Shown: positions 8,448 to 17,944 of the stretch, piece after piece
Position numbering within the stretch: the stretch's first letter is position 1
Layout: each line of letters starts with the position of its first letter
Source of the DNA: an uncultured Bariatricus sp.
GTDB lineage: Bacteria; Bacillota; Clostridia; Lachnospirales; Lachnospiraceae
Reading direction: 5' to 3'
DNA: 64,000 nt
Assembly (NCBI GenBank): GCA_934320645.1
Contig: CAKRFP010000006.1
Coordinates: 1 to 64,000 of the forward strand
Position numbers and translations under genes: made by a program
Notes under the pieces: model-generated
Told to the model about the DNA's origin: nothing
Databases searched by the model: none
Seen by the model: only the letters and a program-made list of their open reading frames with translations

Positions 8448-9323
8448 ATGAATAATTTTTTGCCACAGAAAAGGGGAATGCAGGTCGCCTGGATTATAGT
8501 GGGCTGTCTGATTTATGCGGTCGGTCTGAATGTATTTATTATCCCGATGAATTTATACAGTGGAGGAGCTGTCGGTCTTGCACAGCTTCTGAGCTATGGA
8601 GCGGGACAGATCGGGATTAAGGAAATCGCAGGGCTGAATCTGTATGGTATCATTTATCTGCTGCTCAACATTCCAATTTTATTTATTGCATGGTTCAAAA
8701 TCGGAAAGACATTTTTTGTAAATACAATCCTTGGAACAGTAGGGATCAGTTTATTTACATCCATCGTGCCATCTCCGGCAACTGCAGTGATTGATGATCC
8801 GGTAATCGGAATTATCATCGGTGGTGTCGTGACAGGAGCCGGAATCGGAATTATGCTGACAGCAAAAGGAAGCGGCGGCGGAATCGAGGTTATCGGTATC
8901 TGGATGTCGAAAAAATATGCCGGAATGTCCGTTGGAAAGCTGGGGACAATTTTTAATCTGATACTATATGCGATTTATCTTTTAGTTTTTGATATCTCAA
9001 CGGTGATTTATTCTGTTGTCTACCTGTTCTTCTATACGGTAACGCTGGACAGAATGCATTTCCAGAACATCAATGTGAGGATGCTGATCTTCACGAAGAA
9101 GAAAGGAATTGCAGAGACAATCATGAAAGAAACAGGACGAGGCGTTACAGAGTGGAATGGTAAGGGCGCATTTACAAGGGAAAATAATTATGTTTTGGTA
9201 ACGATCGTGAATAAATTTGAAGTGGAAGATATCCTGAACATGGTGTATTCACTGGATCCGGAAGCATTTACCACGGTAGACGAAGGGGTTAAGGTGTACG
9301 GAAACTTCCAGAAGAGAGTGTAA
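8448..9323 (+). CDS. YitT family membrane protein
   Basis: This 291-residue protein has five or six membrane segments in the first 195 residues (DUF161/YitT) followed by a cytoplasmic DUF2179 domain ending VDEGVKVYGNF. Its biochemical function is unknown; some relatives have been proposed as transport proteins. The ATG has GGAGGAG upstream. It is monocistronic, with a hairpin terminator at 9387-9436 before the next gene. A second YitT protein, only distantly similar, is at 33129-33971. Confidence 0.85.
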   Translation: MNNFLPQKRGMQVAWIIVGCLIYAVGLNVFIIPMNLYSGGAVGLAQLLSYGAGQIGIKEIAGLNLYGIIYLLLNIPILFIAWFKIGKTFFVNTILGTVGISLFTSIVPSPATAVIDDPVIGIIIGGVVTGAGIGIMLTAKGSGGGIEVIGIWMSKKYAGMSVGKLGTIFNLILYAIYLLVFDISTVIYSVVYLFFYTVTLDRMHFQNINVRMLIFTKKKGIAETIMKETGRGVTEWNGKGAFTRENNYVLVTIVNKFEVEDILNMVYSLDPEAFTTVDEGVKVYGNFQKRV

Positions 9324-9386
9324 GAAAATAGGAAGAGATTGCAGAAAAAGCGGGATGTGCACAGAGATAAATTCAATATGACGAGA

Positions 9387-9436
9387 AGAAAGCAGATATC
9401 CGGAAGATAATTTTCAGATGCCAGCTTTCTATTTTT
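9387..9436 (+). terminator. Probable terminator after yitT
   Basis: AGAAAGC (9387-9393) and GCTTTCT (9424-9430) form the outer stem, followed by A and a run of five T. The loop is long (about 30 nt), so efficiency is uncertain. Confidence 0.5.
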
Positions 9437-9520
9437 ATAAGGTTGTGAAAATGGGTGTGATTCAGATATGAAAATATGATATGATAAGAGCAAAAGTTTC
9501 AGGTAGTAAGAGGAAACATT

Positions 9521-12500
9521 ATGAAAGGTACTTTAGAAAAAAAGTTAACATACATTATCCGATTTTTTATGATGACACTTACGACGATTCTGATCGTTCT
9601 GTTCTTTATGATTATGTCACTGGTCGGCAAGATCCAGGGAACGGCCAGAGTCGTAAACTATGCAGGTCTGGTGCGTGGAAAGACACAGCGGATCATCAAG
9701 CTGGAGGATGCAGGTCAGCCGCAGGATGGAATGATTGATGATGTCTCTTCTTTTATAGAAGGTCTTCGGTTTGGTAGCGATGATTTGAATCTGGTGCGGC
9801 TGGATGATGATGCATTCCAGACCAAGATGGAAGAACTGGATACTTATTTTGCGGATCTGAAGAATGAGATCATGCTAGTCCGCGAAAATGGCTACGAGAA
9901 TACACAGATCATCGAAAAGAGTGAGATTTTTTTCGGAATCTGTGATGAGGCAACCGGACTTGCAGAAGCCTATTCCCAGAAAAAAGCGACGGCACTGAGC
10001 CGGCTTGAAAAAGTTGTGGTGGCGGATATTATTGGTCTGATCCTGATCATCGGGGCAGAGCTTGTAAAAGCTCTCCGGTATGCAGCAATTAACCGTGCCC
10101 TTCAGAAAAAAGTATATTTGGATGAGGCGACCGGGCTTCCAAACAAAAATAAGTGTGAAGAGATTCTGAATGCCCCAGATCCGATTCCGGCAGATAATCT
10201 GGTGGCGATGTGCGTATTTGATCTGAATAATCTGCGGATGATCAATAATAATCTGGGACATGATAAGGGCGATGAATATATCCGTTCGTTTGCCATACAG
10301 CTTAAGGAAGCAGTTACAGAGAACTGTTTTGCCGGAAGAGATGGCGGCGATGAATTTATTGCAGTTCTGTATGGGGCAGACCATCAGAGTGCAAAAACGT
10401 GTCTGAAAAGCATACGGGAGCATGCAGATGCATATTCGGAGGCCAATCCGGAGATGCCGATCAGTTATGCGGCGGGATATGCCTTGTCCAGTGATTTTGA
10501 GGGCTGCACGATGCGGGAACTGTTCCGCTATGCAGATAAGAATATGTATATTGACAAGAACCGTGCGAAGATGGAAGAGGCATCACAGCGGCAGAAGATA
10601 AACCGGCAGATCCTGGAAATGGTAGGAGAAAAAGGCTATGATTTTTCAGATTGTCTGTACTGTGATGCGATGCTGGATCAGTACAGGATTCTTCGCGCAA
10701 GTTCCAATATGTTCCTTGCGGAAGATGGAAGTTATTCGGGAGCAGTAGAACAGATCGTACATGAATTGTCCACAGATAAGAACCGGGCAGCAATGCGGAG
10801 AAAGCTTCAGTTGGAATATCTGGGAATGCATCTGAAAGAAGATGATGGAAACGTGGAATTCGTTTACCGTTTTCAGGGGAACCATCACGGTAGGCTGACG
10901 GCTATTTTCTTTGATGCAACGGAAACAGGGGAATTACACCACTTTGTGATCGGATTTGAACCATTTTATGAGATCAATGCTAATGAAAAGATACAGCTTT
11001 CCAGATTCTATGACCAGATGAAGCAGTCCATTCTGGAAAATGGGAATTATGTAGATGCACTTCTGGATACGGCAATGGCAGTCTATACCGTGAATCTGAC
11101 GCATGATAAAATGGAAAAAATCTTTTATCAGACCAATACCAAGCGGTTCGATATTGAACTGGAACTTCCGAGTTCGTATGATGAATACTGTGCAAAACGA
11201 AGTCAGTATGTGACGGACAGGACACTGGAAAACTACAGGATCATAGATACATCTGATAAGCTTTTAAGACGATTTATGACAGGGACGAAGCAGCTGACAG
11301 TAGAGTATCAGGAAAGAGGAAAGGGAGATCAGCTGATCTGGTTGCAGAAGACGGTTCTGCTGTCAAGGGATACTTTGTACGACAGTGAAGCAAAAAGAGA
11401 GCATTCGGTAGTCCGGGGGATTATTCTGTATAAGGATACGTCTGTATTCCATGAACAGGAGCAGAAGGAGAGGGAACGTCTGGAAGAAGTAATCCAAACA
11501 GCAGATCTGGAAAATAAAACGAAAACAGAGTTTATGAACCGGATGAGTCATGATATCCGGACCCCGATCAATGGCATCATGGGAATGCTGGAGATCATCC
11601 GGAAGAATAGACAGGACGAGGCAAAGATAGATGAATGTCTGGATAAAATCCAATATTCAACCAGTCACCTGCTGGCACTTGTCAATGATGTGCTCGATAT
11701 GAATAAGCTGGAATCCGGGAAAGAGATTTTCAAGGAAGAAAGCTTTGACATAGAACAGCTGATGAAAGGGGTGCGTTCTCTTGTGGATGCGCAGATTGCA
11801 GAGCTTGGGATCACACATCAGATCCACAGAGAGAATATAGTGCATAATTATGTGATCGGAAGTCCACTTCATGTACGGCAGATCATGCTGAATCTGTTCA
11901 GTAATGCGATTAAGTACAATAAACCGGGTGGAACGGTGGATACCTATGCAGAAGAGATTTCCTGTGATGGGACAACGGTTGTCTATGAGTTCAAGATCGT
12001 GGATACCGGTATCGGAATGAGCAGGGAGTTTGTAGAAGAGCAGCTGTTTGAACCATTTACTCAGGAGAAGTCCGGGGCAAGAACACGGTATAAAGGAACC
12101 GGACTTGGAATGTCGATCGTAAAGGCGTTGATTGACAGAATGAACGGAAGCATTCAGGTGGAAAGCGAGCTGGGAAAAGGAACGACATTTATTTTCAGGC
12201 TTCCATTTAAAATTTCGGAAAGTAGACCGGAATCACAGGGGATGTCGGCAGATGGAAAGAACGTTATTCTGGAAGGAAGACATGTGCTTCTGGTAGAGGA
12301 TAATGAAATCAATATGGAAATCGCAGAATTTTACCTGAATGAAGCAGGCGCGGTGATAGAGAAAGCCTGGAATGGAAAAGAAGCGGTAGAGATTTTTGAA
12401 AAATCTGAACCGGGCAGTATTGATTTGATCCTGATGGATCTGATGATGCCGGTTATGGATGGAGTTGCTGCAACAAGAAAAATCCGCAGTCTGGAAAGAG

Positions 12501-12652
12501 AAGATGCAAAAAAAATACCTGTGCTTGCAATGACAGCACAGGCAGCTTCTGGAAGTGCCGGAAAATGCAGAGAAGCAGGAATGAATGGTCACATCGTAAA
12601 ACCAGTCGAATCTGCGAAGCTGCTGGAAATTTTACAAAACTATCTTCATTAA
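9521..12652 (+). CDS. GGDEF-containing hybrid sensor histidine kinase/response regulator
   Basis: The 1043-residue protein has a membrane segment near residues 10-35, an extracytoplasmic sensor region, and a second membrane segment near 165-187. A GGDEF domain follows (about 190-355), with an intact GGDEF motif at residues 275-279. Then come a PAS-like region, HisKA with the phospho-acceptor His at about 677 (MSHDIRTPINGI), an ATPase domain (DTGIGMS, GTGLGMS) and a receiver with the phospho-acceptor Asp at about 973 (ILMDLMMPVMDG). It probably passes phosphate within itself or to an unlinked partner; no output regulator is adjacent. The intact GGDEF suggests c-di-GMP binding or synthesis. AGAGGAAAC precedes the ATG. 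Confidence 0.85.
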   Translation: MKGTLEKKLTYIIRFFMMTLTTILIVLFFMIMSLVGKIQGTARVVNYAGLVRGKTQRIIKLEDAGQPQDGMIDDVSSFIEGLRFGSDDLNLVRLDDDAFQTKMEELDTYFADLKNEIMLVRENGYENTQIIEKSEIFFGICDEATGLAEAYSQKKATALSRLEKVVVADIIGLILIIGAELVKALRYAAINRALQKKVYLDEATGLPNKNKCEEILNAPDPIPADNLVAMCVFDLNNLRMINNNLGHDKGDEYIRSFAIQLKEAVTENCFAGRDGGDEFIAVLYGADHQSAKTCLKSIREHADAYSEANPEMPISYAAGYALSSDFEGCTMRELFRYADKNMYIDKNRAKMEEASQRQKINRQILEMVGEKGYDFSDCLYCDAMLDQYRILRASSNMFLAEDGSYSGAVEQIVHELSTDKNRAAMRRKLQLEYLGMHLKEDDGNVEFVYRFQGNHHGRLTAIFFDATETGELHHFVIGFEPFYEINANEKIQLSRFYDQMKQSILENGNYVDALLDTAMAVYTVNLTHDKMEKIFYQTNTKRFDIELELPSSYDEYCAKRSQYVTDRTLENYRIIDTSDKLLRRFMTGTKQLTVEYQERGKGDQLIWLQKTVLLSRDTLYDSEAKREHSVVRGIILYKDTSVFHEQEQKERERLEEVIQTADLENKTKTEFMNRMSHDIRTPINGIMGMLEIIRKNRQDEAKIDECLDKIQYSTSHLLALVNDVLDMNKLESGKEIFKEESFDIEQLMKGVRSLVDAQIAELGITHQIHRENIVHNYVIGSPLHVRQIMLNLFSNAIKYNKPGGTVDTYAEEISCDGTTVVYEFKIVDTGIGMSREFVEEQLFEPFTQEKSGARTRYKGTGLGMSIVKALIDRMNGSIQVESELGKGTTFIFRLPFKISESRPESQGMSADGKNVILEGRHVLLVEDNEINMEIAEFYLNEAGAVIEKAWNGKEAVEIFEKSEPGSIDLILMDLMMPVMDGVAATRKIRSLEREDAKKIPVLAMTAQAASGSAGKCREAGMNGHIVKPVESAKLLEILQNYLH

Positions 12653-12668
12653 AAGATGCACAGAGATG

Positions 12669-12861
12669 TTACGCAAAAAGGCGGAGAAATTCGTCGGAAG
12701 GTAGAGGCTTTCCATAGTAATATCCCTGTGCATTTTTGCATCCAAGGGAAAGGAGAAGATCTGCCTGCTCCCGGGTTTCCACACCCTCTGCAATCACGCT
12801 AAAAAGCAATATTCACCAGATCCTGGAAATCTGTTTCATATTCCATCCATAGTAAACTCAT
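12669..12861 (-). pseudogene. EAL-domain (c-di-GMP phosphodiesterase) remnant
   Basis: On the minus strand the frame ending at 12669 reads SVIAEGVETREQADLL, then GCKNAQGYYYGKPLP, and closes after LRLFA. This is the C-terminal end of an EAL domain. Upstream, an ATG at 12861 with AAAAAAGGAG before it opens MSLLWMEYETDFQDLVNIAF and closes one base out of frame with the EAL tail. The catalytic EAL motif and most of the domain are absent. The most likely origin is a large deletion in an EAL or GGDEF-EAL gene that once stood tail to tail with the GGDEF-bearing kinase. Confidence 0.6.
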
Positions 12862-12995
12862 CTTAGATTCTCCTTTTTTCGAGGTATTTCGTTAAAAGTA
12901 CGTATAGCATAAAAATATCTTGCTGAAAGTAGTGAGAAGTTTTATTCTTAAACTGTAAATAAACAGAAAATGTAATGGCAAGGAGCCGGAAATAA

Positions 12996-13667
12996 ATGTA
13001 TAAAATACTGATTGTGGAAGATGACAGCACGATTGCTGAGATGCTTGCATCACACCTGGAAAAGTGGAATTATCAGACCACGTGCGTTCGAGACTTCAAA
13101 AATGTAATGGAAGATTTCAAAAAAGCAGATCCACAGCTTGTGATCCTGGATATCGGGCTGCCGTTTTACAATGGATTCTACTGGTGTCAGGAAATCCGGA
13201 AGCTGTCGAATGTTCCGATCATCTTCCTTTCATCGATGAATGACAATATGAATATCGTAATGGCAATGAATATGGGCGGAGATGAGTTCATCGAGAAACC
13301 GTTTGACTTAAATGTAGTGACGGCAAAAGTACAGGCAGTGCTCAGAAGGGCTTATGCTCTTCAGGGAACAGCAAATGTCATCGAGCATGGAGGTATGCTG
13401 CTGAATCTTGGAGATGCATCACTTGCGGTCGATGGACGAAAAATTGAACTTACAAAAAACGAGTTCAAGATCTGCCAGATGCTTTTTGAGAGCGCAGGAA
13501 AATTCGTGACCAGGGATGCAATCATGACCAGACTTTGGGAAAGCGATGAATTTATCGACGATAATACCCTTACGGTAAATGTGGCAAGACTCCGGAAAAA
13601 GCTAGAGGAAGCGGGAATGAAGGATGTGATCCGCACAAAGAAAGGAATCGGGTACATGCTGGTATGA
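12996..13667 (+). CDS. bceR: OmpR-family response regulator, BceR-like
   Basis: The 223-residue protein has a receiver domain (phospho-acceptor Asp at about residue 52, LVILDIGLP) and a C-terminal winged-helix DNA-binding domain (about 130-223). It is the first gene of a four-gene BceRS-BceAB set and overlaps the kinase gene by four bases (ATGA). BceR-type regulators are phosphorylated by an intramembrane kinase that reports flux through the BceAB transporter, then switch on that transporter. AAGGAG lies upstream of the ATG. Confidence 0.85.
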   Translation: MYKILIVEDDSTIAEMLASHLEKWNYQTTCVRDFKNVMEDFKKADPQLVILDIGLPFYNGFYWCQEIRKLSNVPIIFLSSMNDNMNIVMAMNMGGDEFIEKPFDLNVVTAKVQAVLRRAYALQGTANVIEHGGMLLNLGDASLAVDGRKIELTKNEFKICQMLFESAGKFVTRDAIMTRLWESDEFIDDNTLTVNVARLRKKLEEAGMKDVIRTKKGIGYMLV

Positions 13668-14686
13668 CAGAGATTTTAAAAGCGTTTTGGAAAGAAAAAA
13701 GACCGGAGAGAATTGCGGTGCTGGTTTCAGGCATTCTCTTTGCAGTCATCTTCTGGATCTATGAAATCCCGATAGAGATTGCGTGGTATGCGTTTCTTCT
13801 GGTGATTCTGTGGAATGTGATCTGGTTTACACTTGTTTTCATACGATATGTAAAAAGACAAAGAGTACTGGAAGAAAATCAGGAAAAAATCCGGACAGAG
13901 GCAGAAGGATTTCCGGAGGCAGAAAGCCGGGAAAGCAAGATGTACCAGCAATTGATCTGCCAGCTTTATGAAGAGAAAAAAGAACTGGAATCCTCCGTGC
14001 GGATCGAAAAACAGGAACTGTCCGATTACTACAGCATGTGGGTGCATCAGGTCAAGACACCCATTGCGGCACTCGGCGTTCTGATCCAGAGTGAGGAAGA
14101 ACTGGAAGAATTACAGGAAAGCCCGAAGGCACAGGAACTTACCCGGAGCATGAAAATGGAAGTATTCCGGATCGAGCAGTACGTGGAAATGGTACTCACC
14201 TATCTCAGAATGGGATCGGAAACCTCCGACTATACCTTCCAAGTCTGTAACCTGGAAGAAATCATCCGCCAGGCAGTCCGCAAATATTCCCAGATGTTCA
14301 TCATGACCAGAACAAGACTTCACCTTGAAATCCAGGATCAGAAGATCCTGACCGACGAAAAATGGCTGACCTTTGTCATCGAACAAATCCTCTCCAATGC
14401 CGTCAAATATGCAAAAGGCGGCGAAATATCAATCTATACAGAAAATCAGACACTGGTAATCGCTGACAATGGAATCGGAATCGCCGAAGAAGACCTCCCA
14501 AGAATTTTCGAAAAAGGCTTCACCGGTTACAACGGAAGAGCAAATAAAAAGTCTACCGGAATCGGTTTATATCTGTGCAAAACAATTATGGATCGCTTAC
14601 ATCATACGATTCGGATTGAATCCGATCTTGAAAAAGGAACAAAAGTATATCTAAACTTTGACCGAGAATCCAGACGAATAGAGTAA
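13664..14686 (+). CDS. bceS: Intramembrane-sensing histidine kinase, BceS-like
   Basis: The 340-residue protein has two membrane segments (about residues 17-57) with almost no loop between them, a short coiled region, a HisKA-type site with His at about 128 (SMWVHQVKTPIAAL), and an ATPase domain (NAVKYA, DNGIGI, GIGLYL). Lack of an external sensor domain is the hallmark of intramembrane-sensing kinases, which rely on the BceAB transporter as sensor. The gene overlaps bceR by four bases. It is separated from bceAB by 424 bp carrying a palindromic element (14800-14958). Confidence 0.85.
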   Translation: MTEILKAFWKEKRPERIAVLVSGILFAVIFWIYEIPIEIAWYAFLLVILWNVIWFTLVFIRYVKRQRVLEENQEKIRTEAEGFPEAESRESKMYQQLICQLYEEKKELESSVRIEKQELSDYYSMWVHQVKTPIAALGVLIQSEEELEELQESPKAQELTRSMKMEVFRIEQYVEMVLTYLRMGSETSDYTFQVCNLEEIIRQAVRKYSQMFIMTRTRLHLEIQDQKILTDEKWLTFVIEQILSNAVKYAKGGEISIYTENQTLVIADNGIGIAEEDLPRIFEKGFTGYNGRANKKSTGIGLYLCKTIMDRLHHTIRIESDLEKGTKVYLNFDRESRRIE

Positions 14687-14799
14687 TGGAGTCTATTGGT
14701 ACAAAAACGGAAAAACTTCCAACAATAGAACCGAACTATGAGTTACTTTTTGGTTAAGGATTTAGTGATTAAAATATGCTCATCCATTTGAACCACACA

Positions 14800-14958
14800 G
14801 CCACCAGAAACAAATAAATATGGAAAATTCCATGTTTGTGCAATGGAGATGAAACACAGGAATCATGGAGGCCATTGCCGAACATGATTCCCGCCCCAAG
14901 TGGTTCATCGGAATGGTTTGCACAAAGGAATTTGGAATATTTATTTGTTTCTGGTGGC
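14800..14958 (+). repeat. Palindrome-flanked structured element, copy 1
   Basis: Outer arms 14800-14821 and 14937-14958 are perfect 22-bp inverted repeats (GCCACCAGAAAC... with ...GTTTCTGGTGGC). Inside, TTTGTGCAA (14835-14843) pairs with TTGCACAAA (14918-14926), GATGAA (14848-14853) with TTCATC (14904-14909), and GGAATCATG (14859-14867) with CATGATTCC (14883-14891). The hairpin loop CCATT (14872-14876) can pair with AGTGG (14899-14903) as a pseudoknot. The core recurs at 38902-39062 with pairing preserved, while the arms there are unrelated in sequence. It lies between bceS and bceA. It may be a structured RNA or a non-autonomous mobile element; I cannot assign a known family. Confidence 0.75.
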
Positions 14959-15110
14959 GTCCCTTTCACCAAAATGAGTCTTTTCAACCCCAATCCTTAC
15001 AAAAATGTAAGAAACCCCATTAAAATTGTCATTTACTTCGATGGAAGGAAACGCCCGGCTTTTTTATAATGGATTTATCAAATAAAAAAGAAGGGCAGGT
15101 CATAAAAATC

Positions 15111-15878
15111 ATGGCATTACTTGACGTAAAGAACGTAAAAAAGATATACACAACCCGTTTCGGAGGAAATCAGGTAGAGGCGCTGCATAACGTCAGCTTT
15201 TCCGTAGAAGCAGGCGAATATGTAGCAATTATGGGAGAAAGCGGAAGTGGCAAAACTACACTTCTGAATATTCTGGCTGCACTTGATAAGCCGACCGGTG
15301 GAAAGGTCTACTTAAAAGGGAATGATCTCGGCAAGATCCGGGAAAAAGAGATGGCAGCTTTCCGGCGGCAGAATCTGGGATTTGTCTTCCAGGACTTCAA
15401 TCTTCTGGATACACTGACGTTGAAGGACAACATTTTTCTTCCACTGGTGCTGTCCGGTAAGAAATACACGGAAATGGAAAGCCGGATCGCGCCGATCGCA
15501 GAGCAGCTGGGGCTCAGTAAACTTCTGAACAAATATCCATATGAAGTATCCGGCGGGCAGAAGCAGAGAGCAGCCATTGCACGTGCACTGATTACGCAGC
15601 CGCAGCTGATCCTTGCCGATGAACCGAGTGGTGCGCTGGATTCCAGATCGACGGATGAACTTCTGGGACTCTTTAATGCGATCAACGATAACGGGCAGAC
15701 GATTGTCATGGTAACGCACAGTGTCAAAGCAGCGAGCACGGCAAAGAGAGTCCTCTTCATCAAGGATGGGGAAGTTTTCCATCAGCTTTACCGTGGCAAT
15801 CTGACCAGTGACGAGATGTACCAGAAGATTACCGATACCTTGACGGTTCTCACTACAGGAGGTGAGCACCGTGAATAG
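15111..15878 (+). CDS. bceA: ABC transporter ATP-binding protein, BceA-like
   Basis: The 255-residue ATPase has Walker A GESGSGKTT (about residues 42-50), the Q loop FQDFNLLD, signature SGGQKQR and Walker B LILADEPSGALD. It belongs to the MacB/LolD/BceA group and pairs with the FtsX-type permease that overlaps its end. Bce transporters remove bacitracin-like peptides from lipid II cycle intermediates and signal to BceS. The ATG at 15111 matches the family start; the frame is open from 15069, adding 14 unlikely residues. Confidence 0.85.
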   Translation: MALLDVKNVKKIYTTRFGGNQVEALHNVSFSVEAGEYVAIMGESGSGKTTLLNILAALDKPTGGKVYLKGNDLGKIREKEMAAFRRQNLGFVFQDFNLLDTLTLKDNIFLPLVLSGKKYTEMESRIAPIAEQLGLSKLLNKYPYEVSGGQKQRAAIARALITQPQLILADEPSGALDSRSTDELLGLFNAINDNGQTIVMVTHSVKAASTAKRVLFIKDGEVFHQLYRGNLTSDEMYQKITDTLTVLTTGGEHRE

Positions 15879-17835
15879 ATCGATTTACACAAAGCTTGCC
15901 ATTTCCAATCTGAAAAATAACCGGAGGACCTATATTCCATATGTACTGACTGCCATTTTAACGGTGATGATGTATTATATGATGGCAAATCTGGCGGCAA
16001 ATTCGCCAATGAACCAGGAAGCATTACAGATCATTTTAAGTCTGAGTGTTCATGTAATTGAAATATTTGCACTGATCTTTCTATTTTACACTAACAGTTT
16101 TCTGATCAAAAGAAGGAAAAGAGAAATCGGAGTGTATCACATTCTCGGAATGGGGAAACCGCAGCTTGCGAAAATGCTGGTGATCGAGACGGTTGTAACC
16201 GGTGCGGTCAGTATTCTGGGTGGAATCTTTTTCGGAACTGCGCTTGCAAAGCTGATGTATGCACTTTTGAAAAGAATGATTCATTATGACGATAAACTGG
16301 CATTTCGGATGTCATGGGAGATTGCCGGAAATACCGTTCTCTTTTTCACACTGATCTTTGCATTGACTCTGATCTATAATCTTTTACAGATCCGGCTTGC
16401 CAATCCGATCGAGCTTCTGCATGCGGGAAGTCAGGGCGAGCGTGAGCCGAAAACCAAATGGTTTCTGACTGTGGCTGGCATCATTTTCCTTGGAATCGGT
16501 TATTACATTGCGATTACGACAAAAGAACCACTTAAGGCGCTTCAACTTTTCTTTGTCGCAGTAGTCTGTGTCATTATCGGAACCTATGCACTTTTTACAG
16601 CAGGGAGTATTGCTTTTTTAAAGCTGCTTCGGAAAAACAAAAATTTCTATTATAAAACAAAGCATTTTATATCCGTATCCGGCATGCTTTACCGGATGAA
16701 GCAGAATGCAGTCGGGCTGTCAAATATCTGTGTGCTCAGTACTATGGTTCTGGTGATCATTTCGTCTACCGTATCTTTGTACATCGGAAAAGAGGATGTC
16801 TTAAGAACAAGGTATCCGCAGGAAGTGTATATTACAAATTCAGTATCTGATGATGCGGAAAATCAGAAGCTGCACGACATGGCGGAAAAAATCTGCCGGG
16901 ATAATCAGGTAGAGATCACAGATGAGAAGAGCTGGCATATGGCAGAGCTTGTTAAGATAAAAAACGGAGAAGAATATACTTCTGCTATGATAAAGGATAA
17001 TTCGTCATCTGATATAGTTTTTTTTGATGTGATTAGGTTGGCAGATTATAATCAGCTGACCGGCGAAAGGATGGAGCTTGGGGATAAGGAAGCTATTCTT
17101 TTTACAAATGGGGAAAATTACGGAAAGGATAAGATCCGGATTGATGAGGAAACATGGATGGTCAAGAAGGAACTGGATACTGCACCTTTTGGAAAGAAGA
17201 GTGATTCTAATACAGAAAATGTATATTATATGATCGTCAGTGATGAAAAAGAGTTTATGAAAGATTATCTGGAAAAATACCAGCTCGAGGCAGAGGACAA
17301 ACCGGTAAAATGGAGGGAGTCATTCAATTTAAGGGGCAGCGAAGATCAGAAGCTGAAAGCTGTCAAAGAGTTGAAAGCACAGGCAGAAAGTGAATTTGAA
17401 CATACTGGTGTACAGGGAAGATATCTTGAAAAAGAGACTTTCTTTGGCCTGTATGGCGGTGTGTTTTTTATTGGAATGTATCTTGGAAGCCTGTTCCTGA
17501 TGGCAACGGTGCTGATCATTTATTACAAACAGATTTCCGAAGGCTTTGATGACAGAGAACGCTATCAGATCATGCAGAAGGTAGGAATGAGCAAACGCGA
17601 GGTCAAAAGCTCGATCCGCAGCCAGATCCTGATGGTATTCTTCCTGCCGCTTGCGATGGCAATCATCCATATTGCAGTTGCATTTCCGGTGATCACAAAG
17701 CTTTTAGCCATATTTTATCTGAAAAATACAAAGCTGTTCTTCGGATGCACTGCCGGTACAGTGGGAATTTTTGCAGTCTTTTATGTGATCATATTTGTGA
17801 TAACAGCAAAAGAATATTATAAAATCGTTGAATAG
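15871..17835 (+). CDS. bceB: FtsX-type ABC permease, BceB-like
   Basis: The 654-residue membrane protein has the BceB plan: about ten membrane segments, FtsX domains near residues 50-180 and at the C terminus, and a large extracellular domain (about 305-510) between segments 7 and 8, which in this family binds the peptide-target complex. The GTG start at 15871 is preferred since AGGAGG sits eight bases upstream; a GTG at 15862 lies against that site. The gene overlaps bceA by eight bases. With BceRS it forms a complete antimicrobial-peptide detoxification module, and a terminator follows. Confidence 0.85.
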   Translation: MNRSIYTKLAISNLKNNRRTYIPYVLTAILTVMMYYMMANLAANSPMNQEALQIILSLSVHVIEIFALIFLFYTNSFLIKRRKREIGVYHILGMGKPQLAKMLVIETVVTGAVSILGGIFFGTALAKLMYALLKRMIHYDDKLAFRMSWEIAGNTVLFFTLIFALTLIYNLLQIRLANPIELLHAGSQGEREPKTKWFLTVAGIIFLGIGYYIAITTKEPLKALQLFFVAVVCVIIGTYALFTAGSIAFLKLLRKNKNFYYKTKHFISVSGMLYRMKQNAVGLSNICVLSTMVLVIISSTVSLYIGKEDVLRTRYPQEVYITNSVSDDAENQKLHDMAEKICRDNQVEITDEKSWHMAELVKIKNGEEYTSAMIKDNSSSDIVFFDVIRLADYNQLTGERMELGDKEAILFTNGENYGKDKIRIDEETWMVKKELDTAPFGKKSDSNTENVYYMIVSDEKEFMKDYLEKYQLEAEDKPVKWRESFNLRGSEDQKLKAVKELKAQAESEFEHTGVQGRYLEKETFFGLYGGVFFIGMYLGSLFLMATVLIIYYKQISEGFDDRERYQIMQKVGMSKREVKSSIRSQILMVFFLPLAMAIIHIAVAFPVITKLLAIFYLKNTKLFFGCTAGTVGIFAVFYVIIFVITAKEYYKIVE

Positions 17836-17843
17836 AAGAAAAA

Positions 17844-17875
17844 GACAAAAAGGTGACGAAAGTCATCTTTTTGTC
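17844..17875 (+). terminator. Terminator of bceAB
   Basis: GACAAAAAGGTGAC (17844-17857) and GTCATCTTTTTGTC (17862-17875) form a near-perfect stem with a four-base loop. The T run lies within the 3' arm. Confidence 0.7.
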
Positions 17876-17944
17876 GTATACAGAGGTATTTCTTGCTAAG
17901 AACGACCGTTCTGTAGTAGAATACAGATAGATTAATTGAAAAGA

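Noticed and set aside
9481..9738. Overlapping 85-codon frame at the start of the hybrid kinase
   Set aside because: It is an out-of-frame shadow of the kinase N terminus, and the kinase ATG has the better ribosome-binding site.
14835..14926. Core of the palindromic element as a hammerhead or other known self-cleaving ribozyme
   Set aside because: The CUGAUGA and CGAAA motifs of a hammerhead are absent, and I could not match twister, pistol, hatchet or HDV consensus by eye. A proper Rfam search could still change this.
14769..15069. Open frames on both strands between bceS and bceA
   Set aside because: They lie across the palindromic element and mirror each other; no ribosome-binding site and no protein-like composition.
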